NCBI GenBank assembly: GCA_964533785.1 | Contig: CAZHNG010000384.1 | Span: forward strand, 1 to 6,154 | DNA length: 6,154 nt | Direction: 5' to 3' | Origin: JANQRV01 sp964533785 | GTDB taxonomy: Bacteria > Bacteroidota > Bacteroidia > Chitinophagales > Saprospiraceae | In this document: one piece after another, positions 1 to 6,109 of the stretch | Position numbering within the stretch: position 1 is the first letter of the stretch | Layout of the letters: the number at the start of each line of letters is the position of its first letter | Translations under genes and position numbers: made by a program | The notes under the pieces: model-generated | Database searches by the model: none | What the model was told of the DNA's origin: nothing | The model's input: only the letters and a program-made list of their open reading frames with translations

Positions 1-13
1 CCGCCTGAGGCGG
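1..13. repeat. Short GC-rich palindrome at the left edge
   Basis: The first 13 bases form a perfect inverted repeat, CCGCCT-G-AGGCGG, in otherwise AT-rich non-coding DNA. Palindromes containing CCGCCTGAGGCGGA are, to my knowledge, common between genes in Bacteroidota. It could be part of a longer repeat or of a terminator for a gene to the left, but the window cuts it off. No T-run follows on the + strand (GATGCCACTT comes next), so a rho-independent terminator in that direction is unlikely. Confidence 0.5.
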
Positions 14-135
14 ATGCCACTTGTAGCCGTTTGATGATCCCGCCGAACAAGTCTAATAGATATAAAAGGTATTCAATGAATATCGGGCTTAAATTTTCTA
101 CGAACGTTGTTTGTACTAAATCGTATTAACTGTTT

Positions 136-1935
136 ATGAGCCAGATCATGATAAGAATTTTGATTCCAATACTGACTATTCTACTGATTGCTCCTTCAGT
201 TGAAGGGCAAAACTTTGAAAAATACAAGAGAAAACTCGAAAAATACAGAAGTGAGAATTTCCCGCCTGAGCGGAGTTATTCTAGAGTTTCTCTTGGCTAT
301 GCCTTGCAAAAGGTATTCAAAAAACATGTAGAATATTGCGGTTTCGGAGGCGGAAAGGACAATCGCAGGGATTATGTGCCCGGGGATATCAGCAAGTTTT
401 TGGGGCGTAGAACAATGCGGACCAAAGTGGAAACTGCTGACATTAGGGGAGGTGGGTTGATGTACTACATTTTTGGTGATGCCGAAATGCTGCGGTCATT
501 CGACCAAATTAATTATTCTACGTCCCGCATTTTCAATCTGCAGAGTATAGATAATCAATTCGTAGTCAACCCCGACGAAAATTTTGATTCTTTTATTTTG
601 ACAAAAACCTGCGGCGGCTACCTGCAGGCGGCCCTTGAAGCGGGGATCGAACCACCCTACGCCGCGTTTAAAGCTGCTTTTGAAACAGATAGTAAACGGC
701 AATCTTCTGTTTTTGCCATATCGGGTTCATTCGTTTCTCCGTTAAAGATGATCCTGGAAGCTAATGATTACACTACTATAGAATTCATGACTAAGTTGTG
801 GAACTTTTACCAGGCGAATCCCGAATTCGATGGACATGCTTTTTATTTGCAGGAATTTGAGGGCGTAATGATCAAGCATATTTCTTCTGCCGAAGAGAAC
901 AGGAACCTCGAGCGTTCAGTTGGCCTTAATTTTAGCGGTCCTTTCGGAATTCGCCTGAAATCTGACCTCGGTATGGCAAGCACCGGCGCTTTGTCATTTG
1001 GCGGTACCGATTGGGAAACCATCATTTATACGGACTTTGAAGGAGAATATGAAAAAGAGGAACTTTTTGCTCCCCTGCCGACTTCCTCAGATATCGCGGC
1101 TTACTTCGAAAGGATAAGACCTATTTATCAAAAATCCAGCGATTTTCCTCTGATGACCGAAGGTTTTGACCATACTCATTTTATCGTTGTGGAAGGGATG
1201 CCGGAAAATATGACTACGAATTATTGGGTGATTGAGAACGTACAACCTGGAGTTTATCAGGGCGAACCCCGTTTAGATGCAAACTATTTTTACAATGAAG
1301 ATGATGGTACATGGGGCTGTCGGTTTATAGTTACCGGAAGACCTAATCCTTCTAACTTCATTGGTCCTTTATCTAATCGTCCCAGTAGGTTAAATTTGTC
1401 TTATACCATCAGAAGCCTGGAGCCGGTTAATGGAGAATACCTGCGTTTTTATATTCAGGATGAGATTCAAACCAGTTCGCATCCGATTGCTTCTATTACT
1501 GAAGGCGAATTCGACCTGGTGAAAAAGGAAAGCCGTCGGTTTGCCTATCAATGGAAGTTTGGTATTGAGATAGAGGACCATTATAATCCAGTAAGTTTTG
1601 ACGCCGAACCTTACATCAGCAATCTATCCGTAAGGAAAAGTGGCTCCGACCTTGACGTCAGGATCAGTAAGATCGAAATGGACCGGCAGCGAAGATACCT
1701 TTATCTCATTCTGGAAACCTTAGATTCTTATCCATTGGAAAGAATAGACGATTCCAATATGCAAAATTATAATATGTCTTTCGACATACACCTGCCAAGT
1801 CAAAGGGGAGGAAGTATCTCCGTAAGACCAGTAAAGGGGAATGTATTATTCCCTGCCTTGCGGCCCATAATCATCGAACCTATCGCCAGCCCCGCCATTC
1901 ATGATTTGAAAAGCCAAGGGCAAGGAAAGAAGTGA
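136..1935 (+). CDS. Predicted exported protein of unknown family, 599 residues
   Basis: I do not recognise this protein. It begins with a signal peptide: a short N-region with Arg7, a hydrophobic core at about residues 8-20, and a likely signal peptidase I site near SVEG/Q (residues 21-25). There is no lipobox Cys, so it should be released to the periplasm or outside. Met5 (position 148) is an equally good start and would give a more typical signal peptide; neither start has a Shine-Dalgarno sequence. The mature part opens with a basic helical stretch (about 26-65), followed by Gly-rich motifs (GFGGG 69-73, RGGG 104-107, CGGY 159-162). Much of the rest alternates polar and hydrophobic residues, as in beta-strand proteins, notably about 190-205, 255-300 and 490-575. 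Only three Cys remain (68, 159, 395). No clear type IX secretion C-terminal domain or enzyme motif is visible. It stands alone on the + strand and converges with the glycosyltransferase genes, so they give little clue to its job. Confidence 0.88.
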   Translation: MSQIMIRILIPILTILLIAPSVEGQNFEKYKRKLEKYRSENFPPERSYSRVSLGYALQKVFKKHVEYCGFGGGKDNRRDYVPGDISKFLGRRTMRTKVETADIRGGGLMYYIFGDAEMLRSFDQINYSTSRIFNLQSIDNQFVVNPDENFDSFILTKTCGGYLQAALEAGIEPPYAAFKAAFETDSKRQSSVFAISGSFVSPLKMILEANDYTTIEFMTKLWNFYQANPEFDGHAFYLQEFEGVMIKHISSAEENRNLERSVGLNFSGPFGIRLKSDLGMASTGALSFGGTDWETIIYTDFEGEYEKEELFAPLPTSSDIAAYFERIRPIYQKSSDFPLMTEGFDHTHFIVVEGMPENMTTNYWVIENVQPGVYQGEPRLDANYFYNEDDGTWGCRFIVTGRPNPSNFIGPLSNRPSRLNLSYTIRSLEPVNGEYLRFYIQDEIQTSSHPIASITEGEFDLVKKESRRFAYQWKFGIEIEDHYNPVSFDAEPYISNLSVRKSGSDLDVRISKIEMDRQRRYLYLILETLDSYPLERIDDSNMQNYNMSFDIHLPSQRGGSISVRPVKGNVLFPALRPIIIEPIASPAIHDLKSQGQGKK

Positions 1936-1945
1936 CATTCTGCCC

Positions 1946-1989
1946 ATTGTTCATCACTTATTGCTTCGTTGTTCATTGCTCACTGCTTC
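1946..1989. repeat. Degenerate tandem repeat at the convergent gene junction
   Basis: Two 21-base copies (1947-1967 and 1969-1989) match at 17 positions. Read on the minus strand the tract is built of roughly 7-base units such as GAGCAAT, GAACAAC, GAAGCAAT, AAGTGAT and GAACAAT. It covers the last codons of the GT4 gene and runs into the 18-bp gap before the exported-protein gene. Similar ATGAGCAATGAACAATG-type tracts occur between genes in Bacteroidota, to my recollection. No strong hairpin with a T-run is visible in the gap, so no terminator is called here. Confidence 0.5.
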
Positions 1990-3111
1990 AGCCAGCTCTT
2001 CAATCGTCTCTACCATTTTTTTCCAGGAAAATAGCGGTTTGCGTTGTTGGATATTTTTGATAAAGATGCTTTCAAGTTGATCTTGGTAGAATTTGATAAT
2101 GGCGTTAACAATGGCTTCTGCACTGATATCCGTTACAAAGCCTACTTTTCCGTCGGGAACAATTTCAGGTAAACCACCAACACGGGTCACGACCATCGGT
2201 TTTTCGAAGTGGTAAGCTAGCTGTGAAATACCGCTTTGGGTAGCGGAACGGTAGGGTTGCACTACCAGGTCGGCAGCTCCGAAATAATATTTGACGGAAT
2301 CGTTGGGGATAAATTCGGTATGTGCGACGATCCGGTCGGTAATGTTTAATTCCTCCATTAAGGATTCATAAAAGGCTTGCTTACCGTAGTATTCTCCGGC
2401 AATAATCAATTTAATGTTCAGCGCTTGTACCCTTTGGTCGGCCATAGCACGGAGTAGAATATCCAATCCTTTGTAATCCCGGATAAATCCAAAAAAAAGG
2501 AGGTACTTTTCATCGGGTTGAAGCTTGAGCTTTCGGCGGGCAGAGCCTTTATCGATCAGGGGGCCGTAATTGTCGTAAAGTGGGTGGGGATTAAATAAAA
2601 TAGGTTTTGTCTCCGTAAATTGTTGGATATCTTCCCCAACGGATTTTGACATGACTACAAAGCCATGGCAGGCGCTGACAAAATATCGGGTAAACCAGGT
2701 GTCCCCGGGTCTTTTTTCATGCGGGATCGCATTATCTACCAGGGCGAGCACTTTGGTGTGACGGTTACTTTTGGCAATTTTTAATATGGTTCCCAAACTA
2801 GGGCCCATGAATGGAAGCCAGTACCGGCTGATGATAATATCCGGTTGTAGTCTTTTAAGCTCCAGGCCAACTTTGATCCAATTCACGGGATTGATGGAAT
2901 TGACTACAGTTTTTATATTCAGTTTTTTTGGTGGCGGGCCCGATGCATATTGTGTTTTACCGGGAAAAAGAAAATCCGGATATTGCAGGGAGAAAGAGTA
3001 GATCGTCACTTGGTAACCATCCTCCTGCAAAGCCAGGGCCAGCCTTTCGGATACTGCGGCAATCCCTCCGCGGAGAGGATGAGCGGGAGACAATATTACG
3101 ATATTTTTCAT
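1954..3111 (-). CDS. Family 4 glycosyltransferase (GT-B fold)
   Basis: This 385-residue protein is a cytoplasmic or membrane-associated retaining glycosyltransferase, of usual length for family GT4. The N-terminal acceptor domain starts MKNIVILSPAHPLRGGIAAV, with the Gly-Gly loop at 15-16 typical of GT-B enzymes. Other family-like stretches are SLQYPDFLFPGKTQY (41-55), SRYWLPFMGPSLGT (95-108) and PHEKRPGDTWFTRYF (130-144). The C-terminal donor-binding domain has FGFIRDYKGLDILLRA (207-222, with Arg211 and Lys214 at the usual phosphate-binding places), IIAGE (236-240) and VGGLPEIV (311-318). The usual E-x7-E motif is replaced: its two positions fall on Ala290 and Leu298 within ATQSGISQL. The start is fixed by a 4-bp ATGA overlap with the GT2 stop, indicating translational coupling. 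Donor and acceptor cannot be read from sequence; a cell-surface polysaccharide or glycolipid role is inferred. The last residues (VSNEQRSNK) are encoded by a degenerate repeat and are probably dispensable. Confidence 0.92.
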   Translation of the reverse strand: MKNIVILSPAHPLRGGIAAVSERLALALQEDGYQVTIYSFSLQYPDFLFPGKTQYASGPPPKKLNIKTVVNSINPVNWIKVGLELKRLQPDIIISRYWLPFMGPSLGTILKIAKSNRHTKVLALVDNAIPHEKRPGDTWFTRYFVSACHGFVVMSKSVGEDIQQFTETKPILFNPHPLYDNYGPLIDKGSARRKLKLQPDEKYLLFFGFIRDYKGLDILLRAMADQRVQALNIKLIIAGEYYGKQAFYESLMEELNITDRIVAHTEFIPNDSVKYYFGAADLVVQPYRSATQSGISQLAYHFEKPMVVTRVGGLPEIVPDGKVGFVTDISAEAIVNAIIKFYQDQLESIFIKNIQQRKPLFSWKKMVETIEELAEAVSNEQRSNK

Positions 3112-4091
3112 ATTGTTTGACTAACAGAGGGTTGTACGCTAGGAGTGTTAGACGGCATACCAATGGTTGTTTCTACCTGGTAATTATTGCGATCGGGTGA
3201 ATTGCGCGACACCAATTCGGCCAAAAAACCCGTTACAAATAACTGGGTACCAATAATGATAGTCAATATGCCCAGATAAAATAAGGGTCTCTCAGCAATG
3301 CCGTATTCCTGATAAACTAATTTACTGATGCTCATGCCGGCTAAAATAAAAAAGCCGATTAAGAAGAAAAGTATGCCGAGGGTACCAAAAAAATGCATGG
3401 GTCTTTTTCCGAATCTGCCAACGAAGGTAATGGATAACAAATCTAAAAAACCGTTGATGAAACGTTCCAATCCGAATTTTGTGGTCCCGTATTTTCGGGC
3501 CTGGTGAGCTACTACTTTTTCTCCGATCTTATGGTAACCGGCCCATTTGGCAATTAATGGAATATACCGGTGCATTTCGCCGTAGATTTCAATGCTTTTT
3601 ACCACTGCAATATCATAAGCCTTTAAGCCGCAATTGAAATCGTGAAGCTCAATTTTGCTCATTTTCCGGGTAATGAAGTTGAAAAATTTAGAGGGAATGG
3701 TTTTACTGGCGGGGTCATGCCGGTTTTTTTTCCAACCGGATACTAAATCATATCCGTCGTTTTTGATCATTTGATATAATGCCGGAATTTCGTCGGGACT
3801 ATCCTGCAAGTCGGCATCCATAGTAATCACAACCTCTCCTTTTGCCGCTTCGAATCCTTGGTTAAGTGCTGCCGATTTTCCGTAGTTCCTTCTAAACTTA
3901 ATACCTTTTATATGGGGGGTTTTTCGCGATAGGTTTTGTATAACCTGCCAGGAATTATCCGTGCTGCCGTCATCGACCATTATGATTTCGTAAGTGTAAC
4001 TTTCTCGCTCCACCACCCTTTGTATCCAGGCGGCTAACTCGGGTAAGGATTCTTCTTCATTGAGCAAAGGGATAATTATTGATAAGTCCAT
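3108..4091 (-). CDS. Family 2 glycosyltransferase, DPM1/GtrB/ArnC-like, with two C-terminal membrane helices
   Basis: This 327-residue membrane protein resembles bacterial polyprenyl-phosphate glycosyltransferases, which transfer a sugar from a nucleotide donor to undecaprenyl phosphate on the cytoplasmic face. The GT-A domain occupies about residues 1-225: IIIPLLNEEESLPEL (5-19), the nucleotide-binding VDDGSTD (39-45), GKSAALNQGF (71-80) and the metal-binding DADLQD (92-97). Further conserved segments are SGWKKNRHD (118-126), FNCGLKAY (152-159), GEMHRYIP (171-178) and RKYGTTKFG (199-207). Two transmembrane helices follow at about 233-256 and 267-294, as in GtrB and ArnC relatives. The last 30 or so residues are a Ser/Thr/Pro/Gln-rich tail with no recognised motif. 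The sugar is not predictable. The stop overlaps the GT4 start by 4 bp, and the DUF4199-like gene lies 72 bp upstream. Start Met at 4091 matches the family N-terminus; a Bacteroidota-type promoter candidate lies about 30 bp upstream. Confidence 0.94.
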   Translation of the reverse strand: MDLSIIIPLLNEEESLPELAAWIQRVVERESYTYEIIMVDDGSTDNSWQVIQNLSRKTPHIKGIKFRRNYGKSAALNQGFEAAKGEVVITMDADLQDSPDEIPALYQMIKNDGYDLVSGWKKNRHDPASKTIPSKFFNFITRKMSKIELHDFNCGLKAYDIAVVKSIEIYGEMHRYIPLIAKWAGYHKIGEKVVAHQARKYGTTKFGLERFINGFLDLLSITFVGRFGKRPMHFFGTLGILFFLIGFFILAGMSISKLVYQEYGIAERPLFYLGILTIIIGTQLFVTGFLAELVSRNSPDRNNYQVETTIGMPSNTPSVQPSVSQTI

Positions 4092-4121
4092 ATTATGCGA
4101 CGGAATGTACTAAACAAAAAA

Positions 4122-4129
4122 CAAAATTA
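4122..4129 (-). promoter_or_regulatory. Candidate Bacteroidota -7 promoter element for the GT2-GT4 pair
   Basis: On the minus strand this reads TAATTTTG, an exact match to the Bacteroidota -7 consensus TAnnTTTG. It lies 30 bases before the GT2 start codon, leaving room for a leader of about 25 bases. The upstream -33 region is T-rich but has no exact TTTG at the expected distance. The surrounding gap is very AT-rich, so a chance match is possible. Confidence 0.4.
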
Positions 4130-4163
4130 TACTAAAGAATGAATAAAAATAAAAATTATTGTA

Positions 4164-4697
4164 TTAAGTGGAATTCTTATAGGAAAAGGCAGCCATCAAA
4201 ATGGCAACAAAAAGGCCGATGAGCAAAAAATAGAGAAAGGTGTCTGAAAAGAAATCCCAATTTTCATAATTGGCAGTAAGGTTCTGTTGAATCGTTTTTT
4301 CATCCAGCCCCAGATTTTTCATCGTTTGCAAATCCCTTTGTTTGATATTTTCCAGATATGCCGGATTTAAGGATCGTACGTATACGATTTGAAAAAGACC
4401 TGCTGTAAAACTGCCTATGAGGGTTAAGATAGCATTGCCACTCAAAGCCCGGAAATAAGAAACTTTCCCTTCAAATATTTTCTTCCGGTAAAAGTACCCC
4501 GCGATTCCAAAAGAAAAAGCGTAAATAAAGACAAGCATGCCGGCGTGAAAAAAGACGTTCCACAATAAAATAGTGCCTGATTGCGGAGTTTGGACGGCCT
4601 TGTTCTTCAATAGCAATAATACGATTAAAAAGATGCTGACCAGGAGTCCAAAAAACAAATAATGGCGATAGATGGCAAAGTTTTGTCGAGCGGACAT
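4164..4697 (-). CDS. DUF4199-like four-helix membrane protein
   Basis: This 177-residue protein is an integral membrane protein with four predicted helices: about residues 12-31, 47-69, 85-107 and 151-172. Between helices 3 and 4 lies a polar loop with coiled-coil character (about 114-145). The stretch GLFQIVYVRSLNPAYLENI (100-118), where helix 3 ends in a Tyr/Asn-Pro motif before the loop, together with the length and topology, resembles the DUF4199 family (PF13858). That assignment is from pattern memory, not a search. DUF4199 has no known biochemical function. In Bacteroidota such genes often sit, as here, directly upstream of a GT2 glycosyltransferase, so a role beside the lipid-linked sugar enzyme is a reasonable inference. 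No catalytic motif or signal peptide is seen apart from helix 1. The start has no Shine-Dalgarno sequence. A long inverted repeat lies 40 bp upstream. Confidence 0.75.
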   Translation of the reverse strand: MSARQNFAIYRHYLFFGLLVSIFLIVLLLLKNKAVQTPQSGTILLWNVFFHAGMLVFIYAFSFGIAGYFYRKKIFEGKVSYFRALSGNAILTLIGSFTAGLFQIVYVRSLNPAYLENIKQRDLQTMKNLGLDEKTIQQNLTANYENWDFFSDTFLYFLLIGLFVAILMAAFSYKNST

Positions 4698-4736
4698 ATT
4701 TTAAGGGTGTTACGTAAATCAATTCATTTATAATAA

Positions 4737-4810
4737 TTAATACTACTTTGTCACTTTAAAGAAAAATCTATATTAACTGATTTTCATTTAAGCTGACAAA
4801 GTAATATTAA
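4737..4810. repeat. 24-bp imperfect inverted repeat upstream of the DUF4199-like gene
   Basis: Arms 4737-4760 and 4787-4810 are reverse complements at 21 of 24 positions, separated by 26 bases. The outer 17 bp (4737-4753 against 4794-4810) match at 16. Transcribed leftward, one mismatch becomes a G-U pair, so the leader RNA could fold into a long AT-rich hairpin starting 40 bases before the start codon. It could equally be the termini of a minute decayed element or a binding site for a dimeric regulator. Confidence 0.6.
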
Positions 4811-4920
4811 GTAGTCGAGCAGAATTTTTATACTGACAGCCCACACACACAAATCTCTCATCGCCACTTTCAGGCAGTCTGCAGCAATTTCCAATAGGAC
4901 CGCCATTTAATCGCCACAAA

Positions 4921-4946
4921 CCTGCCTGCCGATACCGTCAGGCAGG
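4921..4946. repeat. 26-bp palindrome CCTGCCTG...CAGGCAGG
   Basis: Perfect 8-bp arms CCTGCCTG (4921-4928) and CAGGCAGG (4939-4946) flank a 10-base centre containing CCGATACC. It is GC-rich inside AT-rich DNA. The form is one I associate with dispersed Bacteroidota intergenic repeats. There is no T-run on either side, so it is unlikely to be a terminator. Confidence 0.6.
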
Positions 4947-4998
4947 AACACTAAATCACAAAATTCCACAAAATCTTTAGTGCATTTTCGTGTTTTAG

Positions 4999-5016
4999 AG
5001 CCGATAGCTATCGGCT
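4999..5016. repeat. 18-bp perfect palindrome AGCCGATAGCTATCGGCT
   Basis: The two 9-base halves are exact reverse complements with no spacer. It is flanked by TAG on both sides (4996-4998 and 5017-5019), which looks like a 3-bp duplication of the insertion site. It shares the core GCCGATA with the 26-bp palindrome 53 bp to the left. A perfect palindrome can also be a dimeric regulator site, but its place inside another repeat favours a repeat element. Confidence 0.6.
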
Positions 5017-5105
5017 TAGTGGCATATTTTAAATCCCAAATTAGAAATCGCTGGGCAGTCTGATATTCTGGTATGGAGCCATTACTCCTAATGGAAAAGG
5101 ATAAA

Positions 5106-5124
5106 AAGTAATTATTGTTTACTT
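5106..5124 (-). terminator. Weak possible terminator hairpin of the GHMP kinase gene
   Basis: On the minus strand AAGTAA (starting in the stop codon) can pair with TTACTT across a 7-base loop, followed by TTTAT and a TTTT run a little further on. The 6-bp stem has only one G-C pair, so it is weak. A second hairpin (CCATTA/TAATGG, 5079-5094) lies downstream without a T-run. Confidence 0.2.
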
Positions 5125-6097
5125 ACAGGATCATATCTTGATAAGAAAGAATGGTCCCGAAATTTTTGTTCTTGAAATACTGGATGGTTTCCACCGTGCT
5201 ACGATTGCTGGTGGCTAGTACAAAGTCACCTCCCCAGGCACCCAGAGATTTGACGGTACCCCAGTAATCGGAAAAATAAAGGTCCTGGGCCCGTTTTAAT
5301 TGTAGGTTTTTTTGAATAAGGGTTTCGTGCAGAAGTAAGAGCTGTTCAAAATCGTCAAGCGATTGAGCTTGTGTAATTGCGACCGTTAACTGGTTAATTT
5401 CCTCAATGAGCTGGCTTCTTAAGTTGATGGTTTGGCGGTAGCGTTGAATGCCGGAGCGACTGTTTTGCTTTTTCCCCAAATAGACGAAAAATAGTTGATC
5501 GGCAAATGGAGGGTGAAAAGGGTAGTGGATAAATTGCCCGTCAATTCGGGGATCTCCACCTCTCAACCAAGCCTTGGGAAGGTGTTGGTGTTTTTGGTAT
5601 AAAATGGGTCCTTCAGCCATCCCGCAGGCAATATCGTAGCCAGAACCTCCGAAAGATTCGGCTAATAAAAGGAAGGGGTCGACCTCCGCCCAGTTTGCCA
5701 AATTTACGATCAAAGTAGAACTGGTACCTAAACCCCACGCTCTGGGAAATTCGAGTTCGGTGGTGCAGGCATGCGCAGAAAACAATTGCTGAATATCGTT
5801 CGGCGATTTTTTTTGTTGAATGGAGCGTAAAATTCGCTTTAGTTGTTGAGCAACTCGTTGGTCGTTGGTTTCGGTTATGGTGAAATCAGGCAGCTGAAAA
5901 GCAGCTTCAAACCAGGGTTGTTGTTCTTTGTCCAGGCTTTTCCATTGGAAAAGGTTGGAAGCTTTGGCATGACTGAGGGTAAGGTGTTGCCCAAACTTAC
6001 ACGGCAATGCCAGGGCGAGCGCACCATCCAGTACAAAATATTCGCCCGTTAGCAATAATTTGCCATGGGCGTAAAAGTGTTGATGACTTTCTTCCAT
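5123..6097 (-). CDS. GYDIA-family GHMP kinase (mevalonate-kinase-like)
   Basis: This 324-residue cytoplasmic protein belongs to the GHMP small-molecule kinase superfamily. Motif 1 is HGKLLLTGEYFVLDG (11-25), matching the substrate-side N-terminal motif of mevalonate kinases. Motif 2, the ATP-binding loop, is RAWGLGTSSTLIVNLA (119-134). The segment FGGSGYDIACGMAEGP (149-164) carries the GYDIA signature that names this Bacteroidota subgroup; its Asp155 is in the position of the catalytic aspartate. Motif 3 is SLGAWGGDFVLATSN (284-298), the Gly-rich C-terminal loop. All core motifs are intact and the length is normal. The likely reaction is ATP-dependent phosphorylation of mevalonate or phosphomevalonate for isoprenoid precursors, but the exact substrate of the subgroup is uncertain to me. 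In relatives it often neighbours an HMG-CoA reductase gene; none is visible here, though the upstream side is cut at the window edge. The start at 6097 sits just before the first motif and fits the family. Confidence 0.92.
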   Translation of the reverse strand: MEESHQHFYAHGKLLLTGEYFVLDGALALALPCKFGQHLTLSHAKASNLFQWKSLDKEQQPWFEAAFQLPDFTITETNDQRVAQQLKRILRSIQQKKSPNDIQQLFSAHACTTELEFPRAWGLGTSSTLIVNLANWAEVDPFLLLAESFGGSGYDIACGMAEGPILYQKHQHLPKAWLRGGDPRIDGQFIHYPFHPPFADQLFFVYLGKKQNSRSGIQRYRQTINLRSQLIEEINQLTVAITQAQSLDDFEQLLLLHETLIQKNLQLKRAQDLYFSDYWGTVKSLGAWGGDFVLATSNRSTVETIQYFKNKNFGTILSYQDMIL

Positions 6098-6101
6098 ATT
6101 T

Positions 6102-6109
6102 CAAAAGTA
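6102..6109 (-). promoter_or_regulatory. Possible -7 element immediately before the GHMP kinase start
   Basis: The minus strand reads TACTTTTG, an exact TAnnTTTG match, only 4 bases before the ATG. If used, transcription would begin at or near the start codon, giving a leaderless message. No TTTG at the -33 position is seen. The match may be fortuitous, and the true promoter may lie further upstream beyond the window. Confidence 0.2.

Larger units (their letters stand above)
4913..5023. repeat. Composite palindromic repeat bounded by GCCAC and GTGGC
   Basis: The element starts GCCACAAA and ends TTAGTGGC. If the two internal palindromes (4921-4946, and 4999-5016 with one flanking TAG) are removed, a sequence of about 64 bp remains. 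Its ends, GCCACAAAAACACTAAA and the reverse complement GCCACTAAAACACGAAA, match at 15 of 17 positions. An inner pair CACTAAA (4949-4955) and TTTAGTG (4976-4982) also pairs. Repeats with ACACTAAA/TTCGTGTTTTAGTGGC content are, from memory, widespread in Bacteroidota intergenic DNA. The nested order suggests successive insertions into an older repeat. Confidence 0.6.
4698..5122. other. Repeat-rich intergenic region between the DUF4199-like gene and the GHMP kinase
   Basis: This 425-bp stretch holds no credible coding sequence. From left to right it contains the AT-rich leader of the DUF4199-like gene, a 24-bp imperfect inverted repeat (4737-4810), and a short CA run (about 4841-4850). Two copies of ATCGCCAC follow (4860-4867 and 4910-4917), then a composite palindromic element (4913-5023). 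The 3' flank of the kinase gene has two small hairpins (5079-5094 and 5106-5124). Both flanking genes run on the minus strand, so the region is the 3' end of one transcript and the promoter region of the next. No TAnnTTTG site for the DUF4199-like gene could be placed with confidence. Confidence 0.7.

Noticed and set aside
136..1935. Membrane-attack/perforin or other pore-forming assignment for the exported protein
   Set aside because: Glycine-rich and beta-like stretches are suggestive, but no diagnostic motif of a known pore-forming family can be seen.
2771..3200. Overlapping + strand open frames opposite the GT4 gene
   Set aside because: They lie antisense to a gene with intact family motifs throughout, and their translations show no domain or plausible composition.
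4471..4722. Minus-strand open frame of 83 codons overlapping the DUF4199-like gene
   Set aside because: It is in another frame of a protein with four clear membrane helices, and its translation has no such pattern.
4841..4850. Short CA dinucleotide run
   Set aside because: It is too short (about four units) to call a microsatellite or functional site.
4913..5023. CRISPR or tRNA-like reading of the intergenic repeats
   Set aside because: There are no regularly spaced identical repeats and no cloverleaf; the signals are palindromes and inverted repeats.
4873..5062. Nine-base direct repeat GGCAGTCTG (4873-4881 and 5054-5062) flanking the composite repeat
   Set aside because: It is tempting as a target duplication, but a 9-base match is quite likely by chance in a 425-bp region and it does not abut the element ends.
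5843..6052. + strand open frame opposite the GHMP kinase
   Set aside because: It is antisense to the N-terminal half of a well-supported kinase and has no recognisable features.
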